9,856 nt of DNA from an uncultured Bacillaceae bacterium (GCA_945639745.1 CALZEK010000036.1:1-9856), one strand, 5' to 3'; positions 1 to 8,170 are shown, counted from the first letter of the stretch. Numbers and translations are program-made. The notes: generated from the sequence alone by a model not told the origin.

Positions 1-2
1 AT

Positions 3-1490
3 AACAATAACTATCAGCGAAAAGATTTGGTTAAAGTTTTAATGGAAATGAATGAAGCTTGGGGAGCTGATAAAGCAACATATCAAAATATTAAACGACT
101 GGAATTTAATGATTCTGTTGTAGTAATTGGCGGACAACAAGCTGGTTTACTTACCGGACCTTTATATTCTATTAATAAAATTATTTCAATTATTAAATTA
201 GCAAAACAAGAAGAAGAAAAACTAAAGCGTCCTGTTGTGCCTGTTTTTTGGATTGCAGGAGAAGACCACGATTTTGATGAAATTAATCATGTAAATATAA
301 AAACAGAAACAGGCATTGAAAAACATACTGTTCAACAAATTCCAGAAATTAAACAATCAATTAGTGAAATAAATCTTGATTCAAAAGAAGTTCAAAAATG
401 GTTAGCAAACATTTATTTAGAGCTAAATGAATCATATCATTCAAAAATGGTTTATCAAGAACTTCTACAAATATTAAAAGACTCTAAAACCTATGTTGAT
501 TTCTTCGCGAAATTAATTAATAAATTATTTGGAAACACAGGTCTTGTTTTAGTCGATTCAGGACATCAATTATTAAGAAACTTAGAATCTAAATATTTTA
601 TAAATTTAATTGAAAATCAAGAATTAATTGCAAAAAGTGTTTTTAACTCGTTACGCTCTTTACAAGAAAACAATTACTCAATCTCTTTGGATGCTGAAGA
701 AAATGACGGTCATTTATTTTATCATGACAATCATGGTGAGCGAATTTTATTAAAGAAAACTGCCAATGATTTATGGCAAGGGAAAAATCAAGAGATTAAT
801 TTGTCAACAGCAGAACTTGTTGAAATCGCAAAGCATTCCCCACATCGACTAAGCAATAATGTTGTGACAAGACCTTTAATGCAAGAATGGTTATTTCCTA
901 CACTAGCATTTATAGGAGGATATGGGGAGATTAGTTACTGGGCTAGCCTAAAAGGAGCATTTAAAGAAGTAGGCCTAGAAATGCCTCCCGTTGTGCCAAG
1001 GTATTCAATAACTTATATTCCTCAAACACTTGATAAAATATTAGAAAAAAATAAAATTGATTTAACGGAAGCGATTAATCAAGGCGTAAATCATTTAAAG
1101 CTTAATTGGTTGAGTAATCAAACAAGTGCTCCGATTGAATTATTAGTTGCAGAAATGAATAAAAGCATCGAAAAATTACATTTACCACTTCAGGGAATAG
1201 CCACTGATTTAGGTGAAGATTTAAAGCAGTTAGCTGAAACGAATCTTAATAAAATTTATGAAACAACTGAGTTTTTAGAAAAAAGATTGTTAAGAGAAGT
1301 AAATCATAAATATAAAAAACAAATTGATGAATATGATTTAATAACAAGTTATTTATATCCTGATAATGGATTACAAGAAAGAGTTTTTAATCCATTATTA
1401 CTTATAAATGATAACGGATTTGAAATTCTACAAGAAATAATTAACTTGCCATTTACATTTGAAGAAGATCATTTCATTGTAAGACTTTAA
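3..1490 (+). CDS. bshC: BshC, putative cysteine ligase of bacillithiol synthesis (5'-truncated)
   Basis: This is the C-terminal ~495 residues of BshC, the enzyme that adds cysteine to glucosaminyl-malate in the last step of bacillithiol synthesis in the cytoplasm. Recognition rests on the family's most conserved stretches: VIGGQQAGLLTGPLY (from about base 123) and FWIAGEDHDFDEINH (from about base 246), followed by a long helical C-terminal part. The frame is open to the window edge (N-N-Y-Q-R-K-D before the TTG at 27), so that TTG is internal and the true start lies upstream. The family is usually near 540 residues, so about 40-45 residues are missing. The stop TAA is at 1488-1490 and runs straight into a terminator. 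bshC next to mraZ is a known Bacillales arrangement. The gene is probably a separate transcription unit rather than part of the division operon. Its catalytic role is established for the family; the mechanism is not visible here. Confidence 0.95.
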   Translation, partial: NNNYQRKDLVKVLMEMNEAWGADKATYQNIKRLEFNDSVVVIGGQQAGLLTGPLYSINKIISIIKLAKQEEEKLKRPVVPVFWIAGEDHDFDEINHVNIKTETGIEKHTVQQIPEIKQSISEINLDSKEVQKWLANIYLELNESYHSKMVYQELLQILKDSKTYVDFFAKLINKLFGNTGLVLVDSGHQLLRNLESKYFINLIENQELIAKSVFNSLRSLQENNYSISLDAEENDGHLFYHDNHGERILLKKTANDLWQGKNQEINLSTAELVEIAKHSPHRLSNNVVTRPLMQEWLFPTLAFIGGYGEISYWASLKGAFKEVGLEMPPVVPRYSITYIPQTLDKILEKNKIDLTEAINQGVNHLKLNWLSNQTSAPIELLVAEMNKSIEKLHLPLQGIATDLGEDLKQLAETNLNKIYETTEFLEKRLLREVNHKYKKQIDEYDLITSYLYPDNGLQERVFNPLLLINDNGFEILQEIINLPFTFEEDHFIVRL

Positions 1491-1521
1491 AAAACAGCCC
1501 AAATTTAAGGGCTGTTTTTTA
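1489..1521 (+). terminator. Rho-independent terminator after bshC
   Basis: A perfect 10-bp inverted repeat, AAAACAGCCC (1491-1500) and GGGCTGTTTT (1509-1518), surrounds an 8-base A/T loop. Two more A-T pairs can form with the stop codon, and the 3' arm merges into a T run to 1520. It starts on the bshC stop codon, so it should end the bshC transcript and separate it from mraZ. The stem flanks are A and T runs, so it may also work in the opposite direction. Confidence 0.9.
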
Positions 1522-1541
1522 TTTGAATTAGTTCGTATAAT
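1513..1541 (+). promoter_or_regulatory. Candidate sigma-A promoter upstream of mraZ
   Basis: A perfect -10 hexamer TATAAT lies at 1536-1541. The -35 position at 17-base spacing (1513-1518, TGTTTT) is a poor match and falls inside the 3' arm of the bshC terminator. There is no TG extension of the -10. Initiation near 1548 would leave a leader of about 135 bases containing the MraZ-box repeats. A start site closer to mraZ, for example using TAAGAT at 1655-1660 inside the repeats, is an alternative. The -10 is clear; its assignment as the mraZ promoter is inferred. Confidence 0.45.
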
Positions 1542-1630
1542 CTAAAATGACAAAAATGAGAACACCTGCTCGTACCTTTAGTGGCAATAGTTTGAGGAAT
1601 AAAAATAAAAATTAAATTAGCAGAAATTCG

Positions 1631-1660
1631 GTGGTGAATTGTGGTGAATTGTGGTAAGAT
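1631..1660 (+). promoter_or_regulatory. Three 10-bp direct repeats, probable MraZ operator
   Basis: Three head-to-tail units with exact 10-base period are visible: GTGGTGAATT (1631-1640), GTGGTGAATT (1641-1650) and GTGGTAAGAT (1651-1660). MraZ of E. coli binds TGGG-type direct repeats spaced by 5 bases, which is the same 10-bp period, upstream of its own gene, and other MraZ proteins also bind GTG-rich repeats there. The position 24 bases before the mraZ start fits autoregulation of the operon. Binding is inferred from this architecture. A related GTGGTG follows at 1672-1677 within the mraZ ribosome binding site. Confidence 0.75.
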
Positions 1661-1683
1661 ATTTTTAGGAAGTGGTGAGATAA

Positions 1684-2115
1684 ATGTTTATGGGTGAATA
1701 TGAACATAATTTAGATGCTAAGGGACGAGTCATTGTTCCAGCTAAGTTTAGAGACAGCTTGGGAGAAACGTTTGTCATTACCCGAGGTCTTGATAACTGT
1801 TTATTTGCATATCCTTTATCTGAATGGAAAATTCTTGAAGAAAAATTAAAGAAACTTCCATTAACTAAAAAAGATGCTCGTGCCTTTACTCGTTTTTTCT
1901 TTTCTGGAGCAGTAGAATGTGAAATAGATAAACAGGGTCGAGTAAATTTACCACAACCGCTAAGAACGTATTCACAATTAGAAAAAGAATGTGTCATAAT
2001 AGGTGTTTCAGAACGAATTGAATTATGGTCTAAGGAATTATGGGATAATTACTTTTTAGATTCAGAAGAATCATTTAGTGATATCGCAGAAAATTTATTA
2101 GATTTTGATATTTAA
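1684..2115 (+). CDS. mraZ: MraZ, transcriptional regulator of the dcw cluster
   Basis: A 143-residue protein, the same length as the B. subtilis protein as I recall it and closely similar along its whole length. It carries the two tandem AbrB-like half-domains of MraZ, each with the DxxxR signature: DAKGR at residues 11-15 and DKQGR at 82-86. The segment [14 protein letters not shown] between them is also typical. MraZ forms ring-shaped oligomers that bind direct repeats before its own gene and regulate division genes. It represses the cluster in E. coli and acts as an activator in Mycoplasma. ATG at 1684 is chosen because it gives the family N-terminus MFMGEY and follows AGTGGTGAGA (1671-1680). 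The operator-like repeats at 1631-1660 suggest autoregulation. It leads the block, with 28 bases to rsmH. Confidence 0.97.
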   Translation: MFMGEYEHNLDAKGRVIVPAKFRDSLGETFVITRGLDNCLFAYPLSEWKILEEKLKKLPLTKKDARAFTRFFFSGAVECEIDKQGRVNLPQPLRTYSQLEKECVIIGVSERIELWSKELWDNYFLDSEESFSDIAENLLDFDI

Positions 2116-2143
2116 AATGTTTTTTAAAAGAAAAGGTGAGTAT

Positions 2144-3121
2144 ATGTTTAAACATGAAAGTGTTTTAAAAACTGAATTAGTAAATAGTATTAATGTAAAA
2201 CCAAATGGTACCTATATTGACTGTACCTTAGGTGGAGCAGGTCATGCAAAAGAAATAGCTAATCAGTTAAATGATGACGGTATGCTCATTGGTTTTGATC
2301 AAGATAAAATAGCATTAACAGAAGCTAAAAGAAACTTAAAAGATACACCAGGACAAAAATTGTTAATACATGCTAACTTTAGTCAATTAAAAGAAAAACT
2401 ACTTGAAAATAATATTAACCATGTAGATGGTATCATTTATGATTTAGGTGTATCTTCGCCTCAACTAGATGATGGCAGCCGTGGATTTAGTTACCGATAT
2501 GATTCGAAATTAGATATGCGAATGGATCAAACAAGTGAACTCTCAGCATATGAAGTTGTAAACAATTGGTCATATGAAGATTTAGTGAGAATTATGTTTA
2601 CCTATGGTGAAGAAAAATTCGCTAAACAAATTGCAAGGAAAATCGAGGCAGCTCGTGAAGCGAAAAAAATTGAAACAACATTTGAATTAGTTGAATTAAT
2701 TAAAGCTGGCATACCAGCAGCGGCAAGACGCACAGGAGGACATCCAGCTAAGCGAACATTTCAAGCAATTAGAATCGCTGTTAATGATGAGTTAAACGCA
2801 TTTAATAAGTCTCTTCATCAAGCAGCAGAAGTTATTTCTATAGACGGAAGGATAGCTGTTATTACATTTCATTCTTTAGAAGATAGAATATGTAAGCAGG
2901 CATTTAAAAAATGGACAACACAAAAACCTGTACCAAGAGGAATGCCAATTATTCCTGATGGTTTTGAAGCACCATTTAAATTAATAACTAGAAAACCAAT
3001 CTTACCCACTGAAGATGAAGTAAGTGAAAATAAGCGTTCGCGTTCAGCCATGTTAAGAATTGTTGAAAAGAAATATCAATGGGATGACTCGTTTACGTAT
3101 GATGAAGGGTGGAGAAAATAA
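2144..3121 (+). CDS. rsmH: RsmH (MraW), 16S rRNA N4-cytosine methyltransferase
   Basis: 325 residues. RsmH uses S-adenosylmethionine to methylate N4 of C1402 in the decoding centre of 16S rRNA. The SAM-binding loop TLGGAGH is at residues 28-34, followed by the acidic strand end IGFDQD. Further hallmarks are [45 protein letters not shown] and FHSLEDR. The ATG at 2144 is preferred because AAAAGGTGAG (2131-2140) lies just before it and the protein then begins MFKHESVL, as in relatives. An in-frame TTG at 2105 would overlap mraZ and add 13 unsupported residues. The stop TAA (3119-3121) shares one base with the ftsL ATG, pointing to translational coupling. Its role is in ribosome fine-tuning; its place in this cluster is conserved across bacteria. 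Confidence 0.97.
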   Translation: MFKHESVLKTELVNSINVKPNGTYIDCTLGGAGHAKEIANQLNDDGMLIGFDQDKIALTEAKRNLKDTPGQKLLIHANFSQLKEKLLENNINHVDGIIYDLGVSSPQLDDGSRGFSYRYDSKLDMRMDQTSELSAYEVVNNWSYEDLVRIMFTYGEEKFAKQIARKIEAAREAKKIETTFELVELIKAGIPAAARRTGGHPAKRTFQAIRIAVNDELNAFNKSLHQAAEVISIDGRIAVITFHSLEDRICKQAFKKWTTQKPVPRGMPIIPDGFEAPFKLITRKPILPTEDEVSENKRSRSAMLRIVEKKYQWDDSFTYDEGWRK

Positions 3122-3507
3122 TGAATTCGAGCGAGATAAGAAAATGGACTACACATCAGACAACGCCAGAAGTCGATCGTGAGCAGACAAAGCATAAAAA
3201 AATATACACGAAGAAAAACATAAAAAAAGGATTAAGTAAAGGCGAAAAATATTTATACATAGCATTTAGTATTTTATTAATCGTGGTTAGTGCCTATATA
3301 GTGTCTTACGCTTCGAAATCTGACACAATGAATAGACAGCTTCAAACATTTGAAGGGAAAGTAGAAAACCAGCAATATATTAATGAAGGACTGACATTTG
3401 AAGTTAAAGAACTAAGTCGTCCTGAAAGAATTACAAAGATTGCTAAAGAAAAAGGCTTAAAAGTTCAAGACGCTGAAGTTAAACAAGCTAATAGAGTAAA
3501 CGATTAA
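3121..3507 (+). CDS. ftsL: FtsL, bitopic cell division protein
   Basis: A 128-residue single-pass membrane protein. It has a charged, lysine-rich cytoplasmic N-terminus (residues 1-43), one membrane helix at about 44-64 (YLYIAFSILLIVVSAYIVSY), and a short extracellular helical segment. The rest carries the conserved LSRPERITKIAKEKGL, which matches Gram-positive FtsL. FtsL pairs with DivIC through coiled coils and, with DivIB, supports the septal transpeptidase and FtsW. Sequence conservation is low in this family, so position between rsmH and pbpB is important support. ATG at 3121 is chosen because GGGTGGAG (3107-3114) sits at a suitable distance and the start overlaps the rsmH stop as TAATG. 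An in-frame GTG at 3109 lies inside that binding site and is unlikely. Confidence 0.93.
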   Translation: MNSSEIRKWTTHQTTPEVDREQTKHKKIYTKKNIKKGLSKGEKYLYIAFSILLIVVSAYIVSYASKSDTMNRQLQTFEGKVENQQYINEGLTFEVKELSRPERITKIAKEKGLKVQDAEVKQANRVND

Positions 3508-3523
3508 GTAAGGTGGTAATTAA

Positions 3524-5704
3524 ATGGAGAGAAAGGCTAACTCAATAAAGATGATAATATTCTTTTTTGTCATTTTTTTAGTTTTATTTATCGCCGTTAC
3601 GGGTAGGTTTCTCTATATTCAAGCTAAGGGTGAAGTAAACGATGTATCACTTGAAAATTGGGCAGCAGATCAAAGGAAAGTTAGCTATCCATTAAAAGCA
3701 GAGCGTGGTAAAATCTACGATAATGCAGGCGTCATGTTAGCATATGACAGGCCTGTTTTTCGTATTTATGCGGTAGTTGATTCATCATATTCTCAATATA
3801 AAGACGAAACTTTGCATGTAGACAACCCCAAAGAAACTGCTAATAAACTAGCTAAATATTTAGATATCGATGCAAAAGAAGTTGAAGAAAAACTTACAAA
3901 AGTGCTTAAAAAAAATGAGGACTTATCAGAAGATGAACGGCAATTTCAAATAGAATTTGGTTCTAAAGGTAAAAACATTTCACAAACAACTAAAAATGAA
4001 ATAGATAAAGAAAACATACCTGGTATTTATTTTATGGAAGATTCAACAAGATACTACCCAAATGGAACGTTTGCGTCTCACATCATAGGTTTTGCAAGAC
4101 CAGATGAAAAAACAAAAGAAAATAAGATAACTGGTATTGTAGGAATGGAAAAAGTTAAAAATGAAATTTTAGAAGGAAAAGACGGACATTTATCGTTTGA
4201 AAGAGACAAGTTTAATAAAAAACCATTAAACTCCAAAGAAATAATCAGTGAACCTGAAGATGGTAATGATATATATTTGACTATTGACCAAAAAATACAA
4301 ACATTATTGGAAGATGTTTTATCAGATGTAGTAGAGATTTATGAGCCAGAAAGAATTACTGCAACTATTATGAATCCTAAAACAGGTGAAGTAATTGCAA
4401 TGAGTAATCGACCAAGTTACAATCCAAATCAACCCGATGAAGTTGATAATTGGTATAATGATGTGATATCGACACCTGTTGAACCAGGTTCAACCGTGAA
4501 AATGTTTACTTGGGCGGCAGCAATAGAATCAGGTGTCTATGATGGTACTGAAACATTTGAATCAGGTAGTTATCAGATTGATGATAAAGGAAGAGCAATC
4601 AACGATCATAACCAAGGTAGAGGATGGGGCAAGATTACTTATGATGAAGGATTTAGAAGATCTTCAAACGTTGCAACAGCTAAATTGGTATGGGAAAAAT
4701 TAACACCTGATACTTATATGAAATATTTAAAAGCATTTGATTTTGATAAGAAAACTGAAATTGATTTACCTAGTGAAAATAAAGGAAAAATTATGTTTAA
4801 TTACCCAATTGAAAAAGTAACCACTGGTTTTGGTCAAGGAAGTACAATGACACCTATTCAACAATTAAAAGCAGCTACAGCAATAGCTAATAATGGTAAA
4901 ATGATGAAGCCATACGTGATTAAAAAAATCATTAATCCATCAACAGAAGAAGTTGTAGAAGAAAATAAACCTTCAACAGTAAGCGAACCGATTTCAAAAG
5001 AAACGGCAAATCATGTATTAAAGTTGTTAGGTGATGTGGTTAATGGCGAAGGAGGAACAGGTAAATCATTTCAAATAAATGATTACTCCGTTGCTGGAAA
5101 AACGGGGACAGCTCAAATACCTGATCCGGAGGGTGGATACTTAAAAGGAAAAGAAAATTACTTATTTTCATTTTTAGGTATGGCGCCAAAAAATAATCCA
5201 GAACTAATGATGCACGTTTCTGTAACGCAACCTAAACTAACAGATACCCAAGTTGGATCAGATGTAACATCACTTATTTTTACAAGAGTTATGAGCAACA
5301 GCTTGAAATATTTGAATATTGAACCTGATAAAACTAATGAAGGTGAAATAGAAGCAATAGCAATGCCAAAAGTGCTAGATGAAAAAACAAAAGATGTAGA
5401 AAAAAAACTAAAACAATTAAATATTCATTATAAACTAATAGGTGATGGAGATAAAATTATAGCAAGTACTGTAAGTGAATCTACTGAATTATTACGAAAT
5501 AATACTGTTATGTTAATTACAAGTCAACCAACAATGCCAGATTTAACAGGATGGTCAAAACGTGAAGTGTTAGAACTTGGACAAATACTTGATATACCGA
5601 TTGAAGCAAAAGGAGATGGGTTTGTTACAAAGCAAAATATAAAAGTAAGTGAAAAAATCACTAAACAAACCAAACTTAAGATTGAATTGAGTAAACCTTT
5701 TTGA
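3524..5704 (+). CDS. pbpB: Class B penicillin-binding protein 2B/PBP1 type, septal transpeptidase with two PASTA domains
   Basis: 726 residues. A membrane anchor at about 10-33 is followed by the N-terminal pedestal domain (RGKIYDNAGVMLAY at about 61-74). The transpeptidase domain has all three catalytic motifs: S323-T-V-K326 with the acylated serine S323, S380-S-N382, and K526-T-G-T. Two C-terminal PASTA domains begin near M614 (MPKVLDEK) and M671 (MPDLTGW). No glycosyltransferase domain is present, so it should rely on FtsW for chain synthesis. Counterparts are B. subtilis PBP2B and S. aureus Pbp1, which cross-link peptidoglycan at the septum and are essential for division. A good binding site AGGTGGT (3511-3517) precedes the ATG. 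It follows ftsL by 16 bases and ends just before a terminator. There is no second pbp (spoVD) downstream, so this looks like the only class B PBP of this cluster. Confidence 0.97.
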   Translation: MERKANSIKMIIFFFVIFLVLFIAVTGRFLYIQAKGEVNDVSLENWAADQRKVSYPLKAERGKIYDNAGVMLAYDRPVFRIYAVVDSSYSQYKDETLHVDNPKETANKLAKYLDIDAKEVEEKLTKVLKKNEDLSEDERQFQIEFGSKGKNISQTTKNEIDKENIPGIYFMEDSTRYYPNGTFASHIIGFARPDEKTKENKITGIVGMEKVKNEILEGKDGHLSFERDKFNKKPLNSKEIISEPEDGNDIYLTIDQKIQTLLEDVLSDVVEIYEPERITATIMNPKTGEVIAMSNRPSYNPNQPDEVDNWYNDVISTPVEPGSTVKMFTWAAAIESGVYDGTETFESGSYQIDDKGRAINDHNQGRGWGKITYDEGFRRSSNVATAKLVWEKLTPDTYMKYLKAFDFDKKTEIDLPSENKGKIMFNYPIEKVTTGFGQGSTMTPIQQLKAATAIANNGKMMKPYVIKKIINPSTEEVVEENKPSTVSEPISKETANHVLKLLGDVVNGEGGTGKSFQINDYSVAGKTGTAQIPDPEGGYLKGKENYLFSFLGMAPKNNPELMMHVSVTQPKLTDTQVGSDVTSLIFTRVMSNSLKYLNIEPDKTNEGEIEAIAMPKVLDEKTKDVEKKLKQLNIHYKLIGDGDKIIASTVSESTELLRNNTVMLITSQPTMPDLTGWSKREVLELGQILDIPIEAKGDGFVTKQNIKVSEKITKQTKLKIELSKPF

Positions 5705-5716
5705 CAGAGTAAATTA

Positions 5717-5763
5717 AGCTCCAACTTGACGTTATTTCAGCGTAATAAGTTGGAGCTATTTTT
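5717..5763 (+). terminator. Rho-independent terminator after pbpB
   Basis: An 11-bp perfect inverted repeat, AGCTCCAACTT (5717-5727) and AAGTTGGAGCT (5747-5757), encloses a 19-base loop that may pair further (ACG with CGT). It is followed by A and five T (5759-5763). The long loop and short T run make it less certain than the bshC terminator, and some read-through into murF is possible. It begins 12 bases after the pbpB stop. Confidence 0.8.
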
Positions 5764-5787
5764 GTAAACAAAACTTAATAAATATCT

Positions 5788-5816
5788 GTATGAATAATAT
5801 TTAAATTTGATATAAT
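5788..5816 (+). promoter_or_regulatory. Probable extended -10 promoter of murF
   Basis: A perfect TATAAT at 5811-5816 is preceded by TG and one base (TGATATAAT, 5808-5816), an extended -10 element. The region at 17-base spacing (5788-5793, GTATGA) is a poor -35, which an extended -10 can compensate. Initiation near 5823 would give a leader of about 31 bases before the murF ATG. Its place directly after the pbpB terminator supports a fresh transcription start for murF-mraY-murD. Confidence 0.65.
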
Positions 5817-5853
5817 CAATTAAGTTAGAATATGAATAGGGGTTTAATCTAAA

Positions 5854-7206
5854 ATGTTTAATACAAAATGGTTAATGGAAATTTTTCCAGAACATAAAGT
5901 TGAATTAGAAAGTGAAGAAATCGAAATTGAATCAGTAAGTACAGATAGTAGAAATTTACTAACTAATAGTTTGTTTATTCCGTTAGAAGGTGAGAATTTT
6001 GACGGACATGATTATGTTAAACAAGCAATAAAGCATGGCGCAATAGCAATAATTTGGAATAAGGAAAAGCCTACAGATAAAATACCTAAAGAGGTATCGC
6101 TGTTTTTAGTAGATAATACGTTAGAAGCATTACAAACACTTGCACAAGCATATAGAAATCGCATAAATCCTAAAGTTATTGGAATTACAGGATCAAATGG
6201 AAAAACAACAACAAAAGACTTATTAAATGCTGCCTTAAACAAACAATATATAACTAAAGCAACTGAAGGTAATTATAACAATCATATTGGTTTGCCATTA
6301 ACTATTTTAAGTATGAGTGTAGACACCGAAGTTCTTATTCTAGAAATGGGAATGAGTGATTTTGGTGAAATAGCATTACTTTCTAAGATAGCTAAACCAG
6401 ATATTGCGATTATAACTAATATAGGTGAATCCCATATCGAACACTTGGGTTCTAGAACTGGTATTAGTCAAGCTAAGCTAGAAATTACTGAACATATGAA
6501 TGATGAAAGTGTATTAATAGTAGACGGAGATGAACCATTATTAGAAAAAAACGATTTTAAAGGCAACTTAATAAAATGTGGTTATACTAAAGGAAATGAA
6601 TATATTATTTCTAATGTATCTCTATCTGAAAAAGGAACGACTTTTAAGATCAATGATAAACCTTATCAGATACCTTTACTTGGAAATCACAATGCACAAA
6701 ATGCAAGCTTTGTTATAGCAGCTACTGAAGCATTGAATGTCAGTCATCAAATTGTTCAAGACGGATTAAGTCAAGTACGTGTGACTGATATGCGCTTCGA
6801 ATTAATAAAAGGAAAAAATGAGGTAAGCTTAATAAATGATGCATACAATGCTTCACCCTCATCTATGAAAGCAAGTATAGAAGTTGTCGATAACCTTAAA
6901 GGATATAATAAAAAGATTCTTGTTTTAGGAGATATCTTAGAATTAGGAGGAAATTTAGAAAAGTATTATATCGAGATAGCTAGAAAAATTATTGATACAG
7001 ATATTAAATATGTTTATACATATGGTAATACTTCAAGTGTAATGAGTGATTATCTAAACAGTCATTCTGATATAAATGCTAAGCATTTTATAGAAAAGAA
7101 GTTATTAGTTAGTAAATTAGAAAGTAAGGCGATAAGAAATAATTTAATCTTTTTTAAAGCGTCACGAGGGATAAAGTTAGAGGAAATTGTTGAAGAAATA
7201 AAATAA
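5854..7206 (+). CDS. murF: MurF, UDP-MurNAc-tripeptide:D-alanyl-D-alanine ligase
   Basis: 450 residues, the normal MurF length. MurF adds D-Ala-D-Ala to the UDP-MurNAc-tripeptide with ATP, the last cytoplasmic step to the pentapeptide precursor. The N-terminal uridine-binding domain contains STDSR near residue 29. The ATP loop GITGSNGKTTT is at 110-120. TEGNYNNHIGLPLT, LEMGMSDFGEI and ITNIGESHIEHLGSR are diagnostic of MurF rather than MurE. The C-terminal domain carries NDAYNASPSSM (328-338), again MurF-specific. AGGGGT (5838-5843) precedes the ATG at moderate spacing. In B. subtilis and Listeria the slot before mraY holds murE, and murF lies elsewhere, so this placement is notable. The gene has its own promoter, and mraY follows after 22 bases, so murF, mraY and murD probably share a transcript. 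Confidence 0.95.
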   Translation: MFNTKWLMEIFPEHKVELESEEIEIESVSTDSRNLLTNSLFIPLEGENFDGHDYVKQAIKHGAIAIIWNKEKPTDKIPKEVSLFLVDNTLEALQTLAQAYRNRINPKVIGITGSNGKTTTKDLLNAALNKQYITKATEGNYNNHIGLPLTILSMSVDTEVLILEMGMSDFGEIALLSKIAKPDIAIITNIGESHIEHLGSRTGISQAKLEITEHMNDESVLIVDGDEPLLEKNDFKGNLIKCGYTKGNEYIISNVSLSEKGTTFKINDKPYQIPLLGNHNAQNASFVIAATEALNVSHQIVQDGLSQVRVTDMRFELIKGKNEVSLINDAYNASPSSMKASIEVVDNLKGYNKKILVLGDILELGGNLEKYYIEIARKIIDTDIKYVYTYGNTSSVMSDYLNSHSDINAKHFIEKKLLVSKLESKAIRNNLIFFKASRGIKLEEIVEEIK

Positions 7207-7228
7207 TAGAATTAAAAGAGGGAAATAA

Positions 7229-8170
7229 ATGAATATATTAATACTAATTATTAGTTTTGTTTTAACGAGTTTGTTATTAGCAGTTTTTATACCTTATTTA
7301 AAACGTCTTAAATTTGGGCAAAGTATTCGTGAAGAAGGACCTGAATCACATATGGCTAAATCTGGCACACCTACAATGGGTGGGTTAATGATAGTTATTA
7401 GTGTAATTATAAGTCTATTTATTGTTAATCTATTTTACGTTGAAATGAATTTAAATGTCGAATTTTGGTTGTTAACATTAGTTCTGGTTGGATTTGGATT
7501 ATTGGGCTTTTTAGATGACTTTATTAAGATTGGATTTAAAAGAAACTTAGGGCTAACATCATTGCAAAAATTAATAGGACAAATTGTCATTGCTGTTATT
7601 TTTTACTTTGTAATGAAACAATATAACCTCGGAACAGCTATTTCAATTCCAGGAACAAATATAGAGTGGGAATTAGGTTGGTTTTACGCAATATTAGTCA
7701 TTGTGATGTTAGTTGGTGCTTCTAACGCTGTTAACTTAACTGATGGATTAGACGGTTTACTTGCAGGTACAGCATCGATAGCATTTGGTGCATTTGCTAT
7801 TATTTTAGCAAGTGTTCAAATGGATCATACAACTTTAATTACTTACTCATTAGCGATTGTTGGCGCACTATTAGGATTTTTGATTTTCAATGCGCATCCT
7901 GCAAAGATATTTATGGGTGATACGGGTTCGCTAGCATTAGGTGCAGCAATTGCTGCCATTGCAATTTTAAGTCACTTAGAAATACTGTTAGTTATTATTG
8001 GTGGTGTTTTTGTTATTGAAACAATCTCGGTTATTCTTCAAGTCGCCTCATTTAAAACAAGAGGTAAGCGAATCTTTAGAATGAGTCCGATACATCATCA
8101 CTTTGAGCTTGGTGGCTGGTCTGAGTGGCGTGTAGTAATTACATTTTGCCCTAATTGGGATTGTAATTGA
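7229..8170 (+). CDS. mraY: MraY, phospho-MurNAc-pentapeptide transferase, with frameshifted C-terminus
   Basis: MraY transfers phospho-MurNAc-pentapeptide from UDP to undecaprenyl phosphate in the membrane, making lipid I. The body is canonical: TMGGLM, F-L-D96-D97-F-I-K, N169-L-T-D172-G-L-D175-G, FMGD231TGS and the histidine motif [10 protein letters not shown] (285-294). The conserved acidic residues D96, D97 and D231 are intact. A normal family end would read on as [12 protein letters not shown] and a final membrane helix of about 18 residues. Here the frame after ITF (base 8146) gives CPNWDCN and a stop at 8168-8170, for 313 residues, so the tenth membrane helix is lost. The expected tail is readable in another frame at 8148-8183. 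As mraY is normally single-copy and essential, a sequencing or assembly error is as likely as a real mutation. The binding site AAAGAGGGA (7215-7223) supports the ATG at 7229. Confidence 0.92.
   Translation: MNILILIISFVLTSLLLAVFIPYLKRLKFGQSIREEGPESHMAKSGTPTMGGLMIVISVIISLFIVNLFYVEMNLNVEFWLLTLVLVGFGLLGFLDDFIKIGFKRNLGLTSLQKLIGQIVIAVIFYFVMKQYNLGTAISIPGTNIEWELGWFYAILVIVMLVGASNAVNLTDGLDGLLAGTASIAFGAFAIILASVQMDHTTLITYSLAIVGALLGFLIFNAHPAKIFMGDTGSLALGAAIAAIAILSHLEILLVIIGGVFVIETISVILQVASFKTRGKRIFRMSPIHHHFELGGWSEWRVVITFCPNWDCN

Noticed and set aside
27..29. TTG as the start of bshC
   Set aside because: The frame is open to the window edge and the protein would lack the usual N-terminal ~50 residues, so the gene is cut by the window, not started here.
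1665..1997. Minus-strand open frame opposite mraZ, and similar ones at 2869-3051, 5524-5724 and 6012-6242
   Set aside because: They lie antisense to clearly conserved genes, resemble no protein I recognise, and have no supporting promoter or binding site.
2105..2143. TTG start adding 13 residues to RsmH
   Set aside because: It overlaps the mraZ end, has no binding site, and the added residues are not part of the family; ATG 2144 has a good binding site.
3109..3120. GTG start adding four residues to FtsL
   Set aside because: The GTG is inside the Shine-Dalgarno region for the ATG at 3121, which forms a TAATG junction with rsmH.
5726..5731. TTGACG as a consensus-like -35 element
   Set aside because: It is inside the terminator hairpin and has no -10 hexamer at 16-18 bases downstream.
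8144..8150. Programmed ribosomal frameshift in mraY
   Set aside because: TTTTGCC is not a convincing slippery site, no stimulating element is obvious, and shifting alone would still leave the last helix about seven residues short.
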